Assembly (NCBI GenBank): GCA_005406025.1
Contig: BGZK01000012.1
Coordinates: 310,001 to 374,000 of the forward strand
DNA from: Eumeta japonica
Lineage: Eukaryota; Arthropoda; Insecta; Lepidoptera; Psychidae
Length of the DNA: 64,000 nucleotides
Direction: 5' to 3'
Positions within the stretch are counted from its first letter, which is position 1; every line of letters starts with the position of its first letter. Shown in pieces: positions 12,625 through 23,650 of this stretch. The position numbers and the translations under genes were made by a program. The notes below the pieces were generated by a model that searched no databases, was not told the DNA's origin, and worked only from the letters and a program-made list of their open reading frames with translations.

Positions 12625-13062
12625 AAACGAGTGGTGTCGTGGGACACCAGGTAGGAACGAAGTTCCTTCGGCTAATGTAGAATCGACACAATTTGCAAAA
12701 AAAAAAATAATGTACTTTAAGTGTTATGACAGGAATATGTTTTATTATAAGATGCTACTTAAATCGTTTGGTGATCGTTGTAGTGGAATTATGACATTTA
12801 CTCCTTACTATCTGATCTTCAATCATCTTCATTTTCTGCGCTCGCCGTTCGCCGAGCTCGCGTCACCTTGCGCCAATAAACGCGCAGTAAAATAACGACA
12901 TATGTAAAAATATACGACTGTCGCGCCTGCGCACGTCTCATTTAACGGTTTTATTCCACGGACTTTTTCTTACGGTTTTACTATCACATTTTTTTCAGTT
13001 CGGTCGCGCAGCAAAATCCCTATCTCCTCCAAGCCCGCCGTAAGGAACTTCGTTCCAATTAA
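12625..13062. repeat. GGAACGAAGTTCC-bounded lepidopteran repeat
   Basis: GTGTCGTGGGACACCAGGTA followed by GGAACGAAGTTCCTTCGG opens the element near 12635. CGTAAGGAACTTCGTTCC closes it near 13057, so the ends are in inverted orientation. The interior has CpG-rich words such as CGCTCGCCGTTCGCCGAGCT. A further GGAACGAAGTTCCTTATGGC word is at 56899. I recognise the end motif as a common lepidopteran repeat of uncertain class. Confidence 0.6.
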
Positions 13063-13065
13063 AAT

Positions 13066-13640
13066 AAATAAATATTCTTTTATGCTTTGCTTGAAAAAGG
13101 GGTTATTAAAATAATACTACACTATATACAAGTTTCAAATATAAGATAAAAGTTCATGATATAATGATGGATATAGCAACTGTAAAAACGAACTTTGTTC
13201 AAATATCGACCTCATTATTATACCATGATTCGAAATTTTTTTTTTTTTGCAAATATCAACGTCTAGCTCGTATTTGTATAGCGCTTTTAAAAACACTTTA
13301 AAGTTTCTAAGCAATTTTTTGATTAAGTGAATACTTTTGGAAATAATGGCTCCAAAGTTAGCATAAAATGTGTCACCTCCGTTATTTTTTAAACAGCACA
13401 ACATAAAAATATGAAAAATATTAAAGGTAACAATTAAGAAATGCTTTCAACAAATATTATTTTGATCATGGTCCTGTATAACGTTTTTGATTTATTGCTG
13501 AAAAACTGCGCTTCTACAATCAAAGGATGTAAGTGCCATGAAGATACGCTCTTTTGCTGGTGCTTCTTATTTTACAATATTTTAAGAGTAATTAGTCGAC
13601 ACATCTACTTGTTTCTTAAGTTATAGGCGACTAAAGTGCT
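13066..13640. other. Interval without recognisable gene
   Basis: AT-rich sequence. Two short frames occur (13135-13404 minus, 13441-13626 plus) with no recognisable motif. Confidence 0.4.
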
Positions 13641-13644
13641 TACA

Positions 13645-13800
13645 ACTATTCTGTGCGGGAAACATGAAAAAAAGTGTAACAACATACTTTTTTTCATCTG
13701 TAGTGCATTTCTTTGTAGTGTGACGGCTTCGGAACCCTACGAGTACATTGAGCGTGGTCCGACATGCCCTTGGCCGGTTTTACATCTATGTATTAGTAAA
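13645..13800 (-). repeat. GGCCAAGTG...GGGTTCCGTA repeat, short minus copy
   Basis: Read on the minus strand this has AAACCGGCCAAGGGCATGTC, GGACCACGCTC and GTAGGGTTCCGAAGCCGTCA, the 5' end of the family seen in full at 3003-3925. Only the first 150 bp or so remain. Confidence 0.65.
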
Positions 13801-14227
13801 GATATTACATTTATATAGTGACAAAGTGTATACATATATCTGAAATACGTGTACAGTTAAAAGTAACGACGGTCACAAAAGAAGAATATTGACACGATCG
13901 TGCGACTCAATTTCAAAATCACCGACCAACTGCTTCCTCTGTAAAATACTGCACCGTTCGAGCGAAAAATGTCATTTTCTGCGTTCGCAAGTCGTATCTA
14001 TGAACATCCGTTGGTAACGCAAGTCCGGGAATCAGATGCCTTCTTCTCGATTTTCAATAACCTTTCCTACTTCCTTGAATGATCTGATTTTTATGTCTGC
14101 TGTAAGGTTTCCGAAACAGGTCCTGGTTTATCACGGTTCGCGCCAAACAGGAAAATTTTACGACACACGTATCACACTGATAATGTACATAATGGCAGTT
14201 AGTGGTTTTATTTATAATAACATATGA

Positions 14228-14885
14228 TTACTATTTATTGAATCCTATTCATATTATAAACGTGAAAGTTTGCATGTATGGATGTTTGTCACTCAATCAC
14301 GCTTTGACGGCTGAACAGAATTATCCGAAACTGTACAGCAATATTGTTTATACATCAGAATATAGGCCATAATTTTTGAAGATGTCAACTTTTGTTCCGC
14401 GTTCACTTATGCCAATTGGTTATTGGCAACAGATTGCTGTTGCACATTGGCTCAAGAGAGATTCAAGTTCAGTATCGGATCGGTATCAGAATCGCGAGCA
14501 GGACCGGCATCAGGATGAAGAGCGTACATGAGATCGTCTCATAACAAAAATATTTGTGGCGTTACTTGTATTTTCGGTGTAAGATAATGGTTCCTCTGGT
14601 ATGAAATCAGGAATGAGAACGACATCGGGATCATGGCTGATAACGTCATCGATCGATATAAAACATGAAAGAATTCGTCGTATGCCGGACCCTCGGGTGT
14701 ATTATGTATATTTTGAAAAGAAACTGAATCTAGATCACGACCAGAATTGGAATCAAAAGCGGACTAGGGATTGAAATAGAAAGTATGTATTGCTATCGTG
14801 GTGAACAGAACGATAGGTCTATACAAATGATGAAAGATTTGATGTCCACGCGGGCGGAGCCGCGGTTAAAAGTTAGCGTTTTATA
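14228..14885 (+). repeat. GATCGG-type interspersed repeat, long copy
   Basis: It begins TATTCATATTATAAACGTGA with GTTTGCATGTATGGATGTTT, a typical start. It carries the hexamer run (GTATCGGATCGGTATCAGAA, GGACCGGCATCAGGATGAAG) and ends GTCCACGCGGGCGGAGCCGC. The length is about 650 bp. No protein is encoded; it is a non-autonomous element or an LINE-tail family. Confidence 0.6.
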
Positions 14886-16850
14886 ACTCTGTCTGGCCGT
14901 GTTTTGTATCAAGTTGCCCGGCAGTCCTCTAAAAAATGGTAAATACCATAGAGAATACAAATTTAATAATAAAATTATTTACGTATAGAACGGCTCGATA
15001 TTAGTCATCGACATTCAACCTCTCAAATCAAAAATCTTTAAATGTTTTAAATTATCCTTTGTAATAGGTTTATATTTAAAAATTAGAATGAAAACGAAAA
15101 CTTGGCAAAATAAAGCTAGAAAAAATATATTTAATCGATATAATGTAGGCAACATGCTGAAATAAATTTTCGCCAATTTTTTAAATGCCGTAAAGTGTGA
15201 AACGTTATTTTTACTATAGGTGTAAAAAAAAAAATAAGAATATTTTTGTAGAGTTTGTGGGGCGTACAAAGCCTGCGCGGCCTGCCTAGCAGCGCCACCT
15301 ACGCCTATCCAATAATCCGGCGCTGCCTCCGTGATCCATAATGGGCAAGACACTCGCTGCGAACACGAGGTGTTCTGAATATCGACACGTTGGTAATATA
15401 TCCCAACTCTTTGCCGTGATCTGAACGCTCAGGTAGAATATTCATAATACCAGAAGAATCATTCCTTTTACAGTTTAGACGTTATTTCATAGATACAGGA
15501 AAGAACGAAGTCTGTGTGAGTTAAGAAATGTCCATTAGACCCCGGTATACGGTGTCGGCTCTTCGAAGACTTTAAATACATCTTTAGGTACCTTATGTTA
15601 ACTATCCCCTTTATGAATTCAAATCGGTTGCGGTACGGTAAAGAGAGACACAACAGTTTTTTTTTCTTTCTTCTGGAAAGTTTGAGTCGGAAGCTAGAAG
15701 GGTTAATTTGAAGCTTTTTGCAAGCGCGCAAGAAAACAATGCCGCAGTATGAACAATAACCGCGGCGCATCAAAGGCTGCCGCCCGTTTATATGGTTGCG
15801 CTCGAAAACCATATTGTACCTACTGTACGACAGACGTACAAGTCCAAGCACGAATGTAATATTTAATCTGACAAAAAAAATCTATGAAAATTAGAGTCGG
15901 ACTGTAAATGTCTAAATAATATTAGTTTTAAGATGTGTATTCTGTACTCATTTGTCAATCCGTGACGAAACGCATTCTAGTAATTGTTTATGCCATATTC
16001 TTTACTTTTCGTTTTATTACAAAAAAAAAGGTAAACGTGAGGCTCGTATAAACCGTCTTAAATAATTTCGGATCTAGATTGAACCCGGTAGATGACAAAT
16101 TTTTTTAAAGAATTTATGTGATAAAATATGCAAATTTTGTGCCTTTCCGAAATTTTCTACATCAAATTGTTTAAAAGAAAATCGATTGCGGTAGACGATA
16201 CAGTAGTTGTATAAATATTCCGTAATGATGTAAAACATAGTTAAAAAATATCACGATTTTAGAAGAAAAACGAGTTTAATTCTTGAACAATTTTGATCTA
16301 TCTCTGTCCTATTAAAATATACAGTTTGAACAACCTGATTAGAACACATTTTTATAAAGCTACGTTTCAACTCAAATATCGTCCCATCAAGAGTTTATAA
16401 TACTATGCATCTATATTGACTTACATAAAGAGTGATACGCAATGTTATCTCCATAGCACATAACAAAAATCGTGGATCTAAATATTAACGGAAAAATAAA
16501 GAATCACTTTGAATAATAAAAAAATATACACATGCCTGAAAAACTTTTTGATTTCCTGCTATTTTTGCATTTAAGCAAAAAGCTTAAAAATTAAACACCT
16601 AACTCAAGAAAATTATGTTGTTGCATTACATTTTGGAACTTGAAAAATTTACGTATAAGCGACTGTTTTATTTGACGTTTTTTTGTTTTTTTTTTTCATT
16701 CACATCACGGATTTTTTAATCCCGGATTTATGTTTTAAAAAATATTTTTGATATAATTCAAAATTTGGTCAACCGATCGAGCTAATTTTTTTTTACAGAA
16801 TCTAAAGTTAGTGATATTATTAAAATTACCTTAATCAATAAAGCACTTCA
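14886..16850. other. Interval without recognisable gene
   Basis: Mostly AT-rich. A GC-rich piece at 15250-15360 (GCGCGGCCTGCCTAGCAGCG) and an ATG-started 114-codon minus frame (15468-15812, basic, with a lysine-rich middle) look like decayed repeat material. I cannot assign either to a family. Confidence 0.35.
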
Positions 16851-16938
16851 TTTTAAATTTTCTGCAACGATGTAAGTCGATGATATCATCGACTTATATC
16901 GTTGGAGAAAATTTAAATCGATCTATATAGATCGATTT
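16851..16938. repeat. Two adjacent long palindromes
   Basis: A zero-spacer inverted repeat is centred at 16884/16885, with arms of about 34 bp and few mismatches (core ATGTAAGTCGATGAT facing ATCATCGACTTATAT). It runs into a second, perfect 24-bp palindrome at 16915-16938 centred on CTATATAG. Both can form cruciforms. The element class is unknown. A direct pair of AACCGATCGAGCT motifs (about 16770 and 17088) flanks the structure. Confidence 0.75.
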
Positions 16939-17385
16939 TAATCGTCTTCATGGCAGTTAACGATGTTTTTGAGGATTGTATCGGATTATGTTTTGGAAAT
17001 AATCGATTTATTATTGTTAAAGTTATATAAAAAATAATTTTTAGTATAGTTTTTATATTAAAACTACTTGTACAAAATCCATGTAACCGATCGAGCTCAA
17101 ATTATTAGAAGTTCTAAAAGCAATGGAAGTTTATAAATGTCGTGAACCCGACCTTATTCATTTGACTCGTCCCGAAATTGTTTGAAAATGATCAGACATT
17201 AGTTGAAAAGTTGTTCTAAAAACATTATATAAAAACAGTTGAATTTTCAGAAATTCTACATCGGATGAATCTTTTTGAATGACGTTATTCTGAACTGATT
17301 CATTTTCAAGGTACATGAGGCTTACATATAGGTACTCAACCATAAATGTGTACGTACACGCACACTGTTTAAGCGTGTGAATTTG

Positions 17386-17401
17386 GGTGTGTGTGTGTGT
17401 T
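17386..17401. repeat. (GT)n microsatellite
   Basis: A short pure GT dinucleotide run. Confidence 0.8.
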
Positions 17402-17699
17402 TTCACTAATGAGTTTTAACTTGAATGAAATAAAAAAAAAATCCCACATTTTTGAGAGCAAGCCGTCGTGTCGGACGTCATCGGATTGGTGACGGCGGTC
17501 ACTAGCAATTCTCGAAGCCCAAGCCATATATAACTCTATACATATAAATTAAAACATTGAGAGTTTTTTCATTTATTCGGGTTAATCTTCGAAACGCTTA
17601 AACGTATTTTAATCAAATTTTGCATAGACGTTGATTATATCTAAAAATATGAAATAAAATACCTTTTGCACAAAAAAGTATAAATACCAGAAAAGCAGC

Positions 17700-17775
17700 A
17701 GCAATTTCCAAGGGAGAACGGCGATCAAGAGCAGGGCCAGGATCGAGATCAAGAACGGGATCGGGATCTGGAACA
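17700..17775 (+). repeat. GGATCG hexamer-run repeat fragment
   Basis: A purine-rich run of degenerate hexamers (GATCAAGAGCAGGGCCAGGA, TCGAGATCAAGAACGGGATC), the same type as in the copy at 14228 but without the end motif. Confidence 0.55.
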
Positions 17776-18059
17776 ATCGTTGCTAAATCTTAATTTTATC
17801 AAAAGAAAGCAGGAGGGAAATGGCGCCGATTTACAATAAAATCGTTATGGGAGGTATATTTCAGAAGTGTTTCTGTTAATAAATTTTACGCAGAAAATAA
17901 TAAATAACATACTATTTTTACGAGATTGCCAATGCAATGCCAAACAAAAGACAATTCTTTTGTTTGTTGTATTATTATTTTCAGTTCTGTCAATGTGTTT
18001 TCATTATCGGTTTCATTGACTTACAATATATAGATATTGTATTATAATCTGCGTTGAAC

Positions 18060-18197
18060 ATGATTCAGTATCCAGGAGCCGTAAATAACCAAGATGTTAA
18101 CATCACGTGTGTACTATTTTCATGGCTGATTCTAGTGATCATGGCGTCGGGTATTTACGTATATATTACACCGGGTTATATTCTTGCTGTGTCATAA
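18060..18197 (+). CDS. Candidate 45-residue membrane small ORF
   Basis: An ATG at 18060 in a favourable context (AACATGA, A at -3) opens a 45-codon frame ending in TAA. The peptide begins MIQYPGAVNNQDVNITC and continues into one hydrophobic stretch at about residues 18-35 (VLFSWLILVIMASGIYVY), which would make a single transmembrane helix, then a short tail ending ITPGYILAVS. One NIT glycosylation site lies before the helix. I know no homologue. It could be a micropeptide, the first exon of a membrane protein, or chance: AT-rich DNA often yields short hydrophobic frames. No promoter or poly(A) signal is tied to it. Confidence 0.15.
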   Translation: MIQYPGAVNNQDVNITCVLFSWLILVIMASGIYVYITPGYILAVS

Positions 18198-19195
18198 GAA
18201 GTCAACTTGGTCAGTGTTCACAGCAAGAACGCAAGATCGGTATTAGTGAAATTAAGGTGACCTTATAGATCCTTTACATTTATTCGGAAACCGATAGAAT
18301 TGATTTTCAATGCAGGTGTGAGATTGGTGAAGTCGGTTTATTAGTGTTGTATGTTTTGAGTGTCTTACCCGCTGATGCACGGAGTGGCGTATCATTTGTA
18401 AATATTAGGTACTATCAACGCAATACTGGAGTCGTAAAATCTAGGAATTTCATGCTGACAATCCTTAAATGTCGTATAGGCAATCAGATAACTAAAAAAA
18501 GTTAAATTAAATAATCGTTAAATATTTGGGAGTATAGATGCATCAGTACTATAGTTAAAATCATTATACCTGACACGAATCCCCACCGATCGCTGCAAAG
18601 AAAAAGTTTATCAAAATTTCTAAAAGCAAATATAATGGACATTTATGTATACACCAAGCGCGCCACCCTTTATTTTAATGATCCCTTACTGAAATAAGTC
18701 TCTAGAGTGAAACTGGGTCGGCCCGTCTGTAGTATGGAAGGTCCGAAAAAAAACTTGCCTAGAATTAGTATAATACCTACAAACGCAACACTGAGAACCT
18801 TGACAAGGAAAACAGGCCGGCGGCCAGACCGGGCGGGATCGATAAACGAAGGAACCGTTTCTGAAATACACTACACTAAGCTAGTCGTGCGGCTTCTCTG
18901 CACGGCCGCTGTTTTGGACTGTTATTTTCGTGGTACGTTTAAACGATTCGGTCGAAGGACTTGTAGTCATGAATTTTATAAATTAATGACTGAGTATAAT
19001 TTAAAAAACGAATAAAGAGCGGCAAAAGCTAAAAAAAGGCTTTTGACGATACCAAATGCGGTAAGTCTCCAATGAATGATTAACATTTGGCAAGCCTACA
19101 TCTTGTCAACGGTTCCATGCGTTGCCTATTTTATATGGTTTATAGAGCGGCAACATTTTTCCTATTTTTCGGACCAAATTTCGCGGGTGTAAGAT
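18198..19195. other. Interval without recognisable gene
   Basis: No gene is recognised. The stretch 18690-18960 has higher GC and a 102-codon plus frame (18707-19015) without a known motif. An 11-bp inverted repeat (TTCTTGCTGTG, 18181-18191, against 18219-18229) lies at the left edge. Confidence 0.35.
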
Positions 19196-19199
19196 GTTT

Positions 19200-19735
19200 T
19201 GGTAAAAAAAAAATTGGTTGCCTGTAAAGTCGGTATACGGGCGGAAGTTTTACGTGACAACGACTTTGAGTGGTAAAATCATTTTAATGTGAATATTCAT
19301 TCGTATAGTAGGAAGAAGGATGAAATAATAGTAACAATTTAAAACATTTATTTATACAAAGAATTATATTTAAAATATTAATTTATACAAAGAATCTCGC
19401 ACTGAATTTCATATTAACAAAATTTTATTTTACCTTTACACATACATACGTATTTATATACAAATATACATACAATAACTTGCAATACATTTGCGTACAA
19501 TGAAACAGCGTTTACTACAACTTAACTTGTTCCTATCTGAGTGGAAGGGACGCGTGCCTTTCACTTTTATGTCTGTCTCTCTCGCTCTTAGGCGGGCTAA
19601 CCATGCCCGAGTGGAACGCGTGCCTCTCACTCGCTCTCATTGTGAGCGCATAACGTGAGCGGAGCGTAACGCAGTTTCTTGAAGTGTCACCCGGCAAACC
19701 AATTTATAAGACGTTGTCACGTCAAAAAATCAAAT
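19200..19735 (+). mobile_element. MITE-like element with GACGTTRTCACGTC end, copy 1
   Basis: The 5' part reads TTGGTTGCCTGTAAAGTCGG, then ACGGGCGGAAGTTTTACGTG and ACAACG. The 3' end reads TTTATAAGACGTTGTCACGT and CAAAA. The ends are inverted (TTTTACGTGACAACG against CGTTGTCACGTCAAAA). CpG-rich words (AACGCGTGCCTCTCACTCGC) fill the interior near the 3' side. A second copy with the same layout is at 27650-28052, which supports a mobile family. No ORF is present. Confidence 0.6.
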
Positions 19736-20740
19736 ATTAAAGCTATTGCAAATTCGCATCACTGTCATAATCACAGTCGATGTCGCTCCACGAGCCGGTC
19801 GTGCTACGATAAGGGGCGATCGCCAGCCAATGCATTATTTTGTACAACGAATTCCGGTCAAACGTTCAGGAAGTGTATGAAGCACTCGTACGTACAAAAC
19901 AGTGTTGCTTTTCTCGGTCACTGATTCTGATTTAGGCTCTTTTTTTTCCTCGTAATTATATTGGGCCGCAGCGCAAAGGAGACGTGAAGTGTCGGGGGTG
20001 TAAACGCGTTACGGTCGTGCATAAATATGTAACGTCGTCCTAATACAATTACGACGGACGGCGATCTGTGCCCGTTTCCATGAAATCATTTAAACTCCTA
20101 CACCTCCGTATCGTTTGCATTCGTTAAACGTGACCGCGCAAATTGTGAAATAGACTATAAAACATTTCGAGGCAGCTGAACGAAAGTCGTCATTACTTAT
20201 GGTTTTTGCATAGTATATTCAACTGAGCATTTATTTACACGTGCAACGTCGAATATCGTCTTTGGCTGTGGACTTGTCAATAGCAAATAAAATGATCTCC
20301 ACGGCGAGTAGCATGAATAAGAATACGAAATCCCTTTGCGTTTTTTAAAAAGATGCGCGATTTCCAAAACTATTGCGAAAGAGCATTAATAACCCACATT
20401 TGACTTATTCGGCAAAAAGTATTACATCACTGGCCTACTAGGGGGTTTTAGCGGTTTATTTTTATCGCCGTGCATCCAATATTCTAACTCTAAAAACTAT
20501 ATGTATGCTATACCACCGTATTAAGTTAAGCCGGTTTCTTAAAATTGTCTAAAGGAAAAAAAAAGGCTGACAAAAAACCGGACTGGACACTAAAATATGT
20601 CTATACATATCGCAGATTTTAGAATAAAGTGATAGAAATAGATCTCGTCGTTGGCTAATGTGGTCTTTTTGGTTCAGAAAAATTTCGTATGTTTCGTTGT
20701 GTCTTATGTCATATTGCCATATTCGTCATATCATATTCGT
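19736..20740. other. Interval without recognisable gene
   Basis: No gene is recognised. CpG words occur at 19960-20130, without an ORF I can support. Confidence 0.35.
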
Positions 20741-20750
20741 CGCCCTATAA

Positions 20751-20909
20751 CGGACGGTTGGACAGACGGAGACAACGGAGCCTTAGCAACGGGGTCCCGT
20801 CGATACATTTTGAATGTGGTATATATATGTTTTTAGGGTTCCACATTCAAAATGTGTCGACGGGACCTTATTGCTAAGGCTCCGTTGTCTTTGTCCGTCC
20901 GTCCGTTCG
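20751..20909. repeat. Head-to-head inverted repeat, arms about 69 bp
   Basis: The left arm 20751-20819 and right arm 20841-20909 are inverted copies of the block holding CGACGGGACC, GCTAAGGCTCCGTTGTCT and the GTCCGTC run, part of the GGGTTCCGTA family. The 21-nt loop is TA-rich. The innermost 50 bp are nearly identical, so the inversion is younger than most repeats here. Confidence 0.8.
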
Positions 20910-21240
20910 TCACAAGGCTGTATCTTTTGAACCGACTTGAATTTTTCACGGATTATGACTGCTATAATAACAAATATTAAGAATAAAATAAAAATTACAG
21001 GAGCTTTCCATACAACAAAGGTGTTTTCTTCGGCAATTTCTCTTGATTTTAATTTTTGTTCTTGTTTTTAGGGTTCCGTACCCAAAGGGGACCAACGGCA
21101 CCCTTTTACTATGATTTTGCTGTCTCTCCGTCCATCTGTCTATCTGTTTATCTTTCTATCTGTCACAGAGCTGTAACTTTTGAACTTTTCAACTTGTGAA
21201 AATTTTAAGTCTCTGCTTATGGCCGCTATAATTTACTATT
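20835..21240 (+). repeat. Two tandem GGGTTCC-family units
   Basis: Units start at about 20836 (AGGGTTCCACATTC) and 21070 (AGGGTTCCGTACCCAAAGGG), about 235 bp apart. Each has the GTCCGTCTGTC-like run, then CACAAGGCTGTATCTTTTGA or its relative. The second unit is interrupted at 21241 by the element described next and resumes at 22959. Confidence 0.65.
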
Positions 21241-22958
21241 AGTCCGGTCAAAATAGACATTTCAAATTACAAAAATTCCGACAGAGCATAATTTTGGTGG
21301 AGACCTTAGGTACACCATTAGAAATAAAGTGCCAAAAGTCCCCATCGATCCCGTGTGTGCTAAAAAAGTTATAAGGGGTCAAAAGTCAAAATTTGAGGTT
21401 TTTTGGATTTTTTCGAAAAAGGTAAGTTTTATTAAAAAAGCAGCATTGACAAAAAGTTATAGATCTTAAAATTATCCCAAAAATGGTCCTTATACTTTTT
21501 TTTCTAAGAATCACCATTCCTGAGACATCGTGATTCTAAAAGTTGAAAAAGACACGTTCTACATGATATGCACACATTTACACATCACCTGTGAGGTAAT
21601 GTATATTGGTGCATTTTTTTTTAAAGAGGTTTCTTCGGTAAGCCTACTCCAGGACATTATGACAGAATTTTCAGGGACAATATTCTTTTAATTGAATGAT
21701 CATTATTGATATTGATATTGCTTATTGACTTTAACTGTAGTTCTGATTTCTTTTGATATATCAATCTAATTTATACTTTTCAAAGTCGACTTCATCAGTC
21801 ATGTCTTCTTCAATTTATTTTTCTTCTTCTTCCTCTTCTTTTTTCTTTATGTTCATAAATTGTTCAAATGAAGACGAATCAGCTGTCTCTTCATTGAAAT
21901 CACAAAAATGAATGTGAATCTTTGTCTGTTGTATTCAATTGGACATTTGAGCAAGAGTGGCCTCGGCAATTAATACACGCTGAAGAACACAGTAATCCTT
22001 ATTCTTCTACAGCCACACTTAGCACTACAACATTTTTTGCAATTATAAAAAATAGTGTTTAAGAGTTTTACCGGAGCAGGTAGGAATAAATTTCGAATCG
22101 GTTCTAAAGTATTATATGTTAATTTCCTACCCCAATCTTCTGGGCTCAGTTCGTTGCCTATCTGTGTTTGAACTTGATAGTATACTCGATACAAGTGTTG
22201 ATTAATAGAAGCCGATATTGAAGGAGACAGGGTAGTTGTACTTGTTCCTTGTTTCGTGTAGTTTTTCCATGAGTCAAATATCTATATTCATCTATACAAT
22301 ATTTTTTTTTTGGAGCGCCATAAGCAGCAAGGAGAAAGCGAATTCTTTTTGGACTATTGTTTGTGGTGGACAATTAATTTCTGTAAATACTTTAGAGCAT
22401 TCAGTCAAAACTTTTTTTTCAAATAATTTTAATACAGATGTTTTACCCCTTCTAAACATTGCTAATATAGTGTCACAGCCGGTTATCGCATGTAAAAATA
22501 ATATATGGTTTTGGCATTTTAGATAAGCAGATAGACTTTTAGAAGAATATATTTATGTTCTCTGTCGAGCTTTGAGCTTGTATTAAGTGCCTGACTATGT
22601 ATATACGTGGCATATAGGTATGTGCATATCATGTTGAACGTGACTTCTTTAACTTTTAGAATTGCGATAACTCAGGAATGGTGATTCTTAGAAAAAGAAT
22701 ACGACGACCATTTTTGTAGACGATTTTAAGATCGGTAATTTTTGTCAAGGCTACTTTTTGATAAAACGTACCGTTTTCGAAAGAAGATCCAAAAAAAACC
22801 TCAAATTTTGACCTTTGACCCCGAATAAGTTTTTAGCACACATGGGATCGATGGGGACTTTTAACGCTTTATTTCCAATGGTATACCCAAGGTTTCCACC
22901 AAAATTGATTATAGCTCTGTCGGAATTTTTATTAATTGACTACTAATTTGACCGGACT
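21241..22958. mobile_element. 1.7-kb element with 330-bp terminal inverted repeats
   Basis: The left end AGTCCGGTCAAA at 21241 is matched by TTTGACCGGACT ending at 22958. The inverted arms run 21241-21574 and 22621-22958, with strong similarity throughout (for example AAAAGTCCCCATCGATCCC and AGAATCACCATTCCTGAG in both). By eye the arms differ at about one base in five, so the element is old. The 1.05-kb interior holds minus-strand remains of a protein (separate entry). Flanks on both sides are GGGTTCC-family sequence, with TATGRCCRCTATAAT present on each side. The class is not recognised. Confidence 0.75.
21985..22515 (-). pseudogene. Broken transposon protein with HAITGCDT motif and Cys-rich tail
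   Basis: Minus-strand frames give, in order, LHAITGCDT with a following RRGKTSVLKLFEKK, then SIDEYRY-like IDEYRYLTHGKTTR, then RVYYQVQTQIGNELSPEDWG, then LLNTIFYNCKKCCSAKCGCR. This matches the C-terminal half of a transposon-associated protein family that I know from aphid, hydra and other animal sequences. The GCDT...GKxxxxK segment resembles the helix-hairpin-helix of FEN1/XPG nucleases (inference), and the tail is a cysteine cluster. The frame changes at least once (near 22180) and stops follow the cysteine cluster. The N-terminal half is absent. It is almost certainly non-functional. Confidence 0.55.
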
Positions 22959-23110
22959 GTATGACCACTATAATGACAATTAAATAATAAAAATAAAATA
23001 AATTGAAAAATTAAAAGGGATTGCCATACGAGAAACCTACTTTCTTCGGTGTTTTTATTTGATTTCAATTTTCATTATTGTTTTAATCAGCTATTTTTAA
23101 AAAATCCCAA
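22959..23110 (+). repeat. Right remnant of the interrupted GGGTTCC-family unit
   Basis: TATGACCACTATAATGACAA, AATAAAATAAATTGAAAAAT and CCATACGAGAAACCTACTTT follow the order of the uninterrupted unit at 20955-21065 (TATGACTGCTATAATAACAA ... CCATACAACAAAGGTGTTTT). This places the TIR element inside a host repeat. Confidence 0.6.
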
Positions 23111-23284
23111 TGTTTGATATAGTACACCCTTTGTGTGCTAATACAAATCGCGCTCGTTTCGAATATTTTTTTAATAAATAGAGTAACCAACCATATATAT
23201 TTAAATTATGATAGTTTTGGGTAAGTCTTAAACCACCCTACTGATGATGCATATACTCCCACAATCTTTTTACTTGAGTATGAG

Positions 23285-23525
23285 GGGCCTAGAACTTAGT
23301 TCTCAACGCCAGTCCGATTTGGAGGTTGCCAGCGACCGTTGTCAACGCGACGGCAAAGACCTGGACCGACGGCTTAATGTGTTCTCCGAGGCACGGAGCA
23401 AGTGATTTCATTTGATTCGTGTTAAAAATTCATGGGCCATTTCGTCTGTGGTGAGATTTGAACCCGGTGCGGTTGGTAAGTAGGCAACGCTTATAACCAA
23501 TGAGTCGCTACCGTGCTCTACGTCG
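23285..23525 (-). mobile_element. tRNA-derived SINE, copy 1
   Basis: On the minus strand a tRNA-like head holds box A-like TAGCGACTCATTGG (about 23500-23513) and box B-like GGGTTCAAATC (23455-23465). A body follows with AAATCACTTGCTCCGTGCCT and the ACATTAAGCCGTCGGTCCAG block typical of lepidopteran SINEs. Three other copies lie at 25905, 38025 and 55725. Transcription by RNA polymerase III from the internal boxes is expected for an intact copy. Confidence 0.7.
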
Positions 23526-23574
23526 CTATTTGATATATTATGCTAACTTTTGTAACATCTGTTATATATGATTT

Positions 23575-23650
23575 ACGACATCACAACTGTTCCTGTTTTC
23601 GGTTCCAATCCTGACCCCGGTTTTGATTCAGATTCTGATACAATCTAGAT
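23575..23650 (-). repeat. GATCGG-type hexamer-run fragment
   Basis: A pyrimidine-rich run (GGTTCCAATCCTGACCCCGG, TTTTGATTCAGATTCTGATA) is the complement-strand form of the hexamer run at 14470. Confidence 0.5.

Noticed and set aside
15468..15851. 127-codon minus frame
   Set aside because: The long form starts at GTG. Even from the ATG at 15812 there is no recognisable domain, and the composition suggests decayed repeat DNA.
22236..22526. 96-codon plus frame
   Set aside because: It is antisense to the HAITGCDT protein fragment, which has recognisable motifs on the minus strand.
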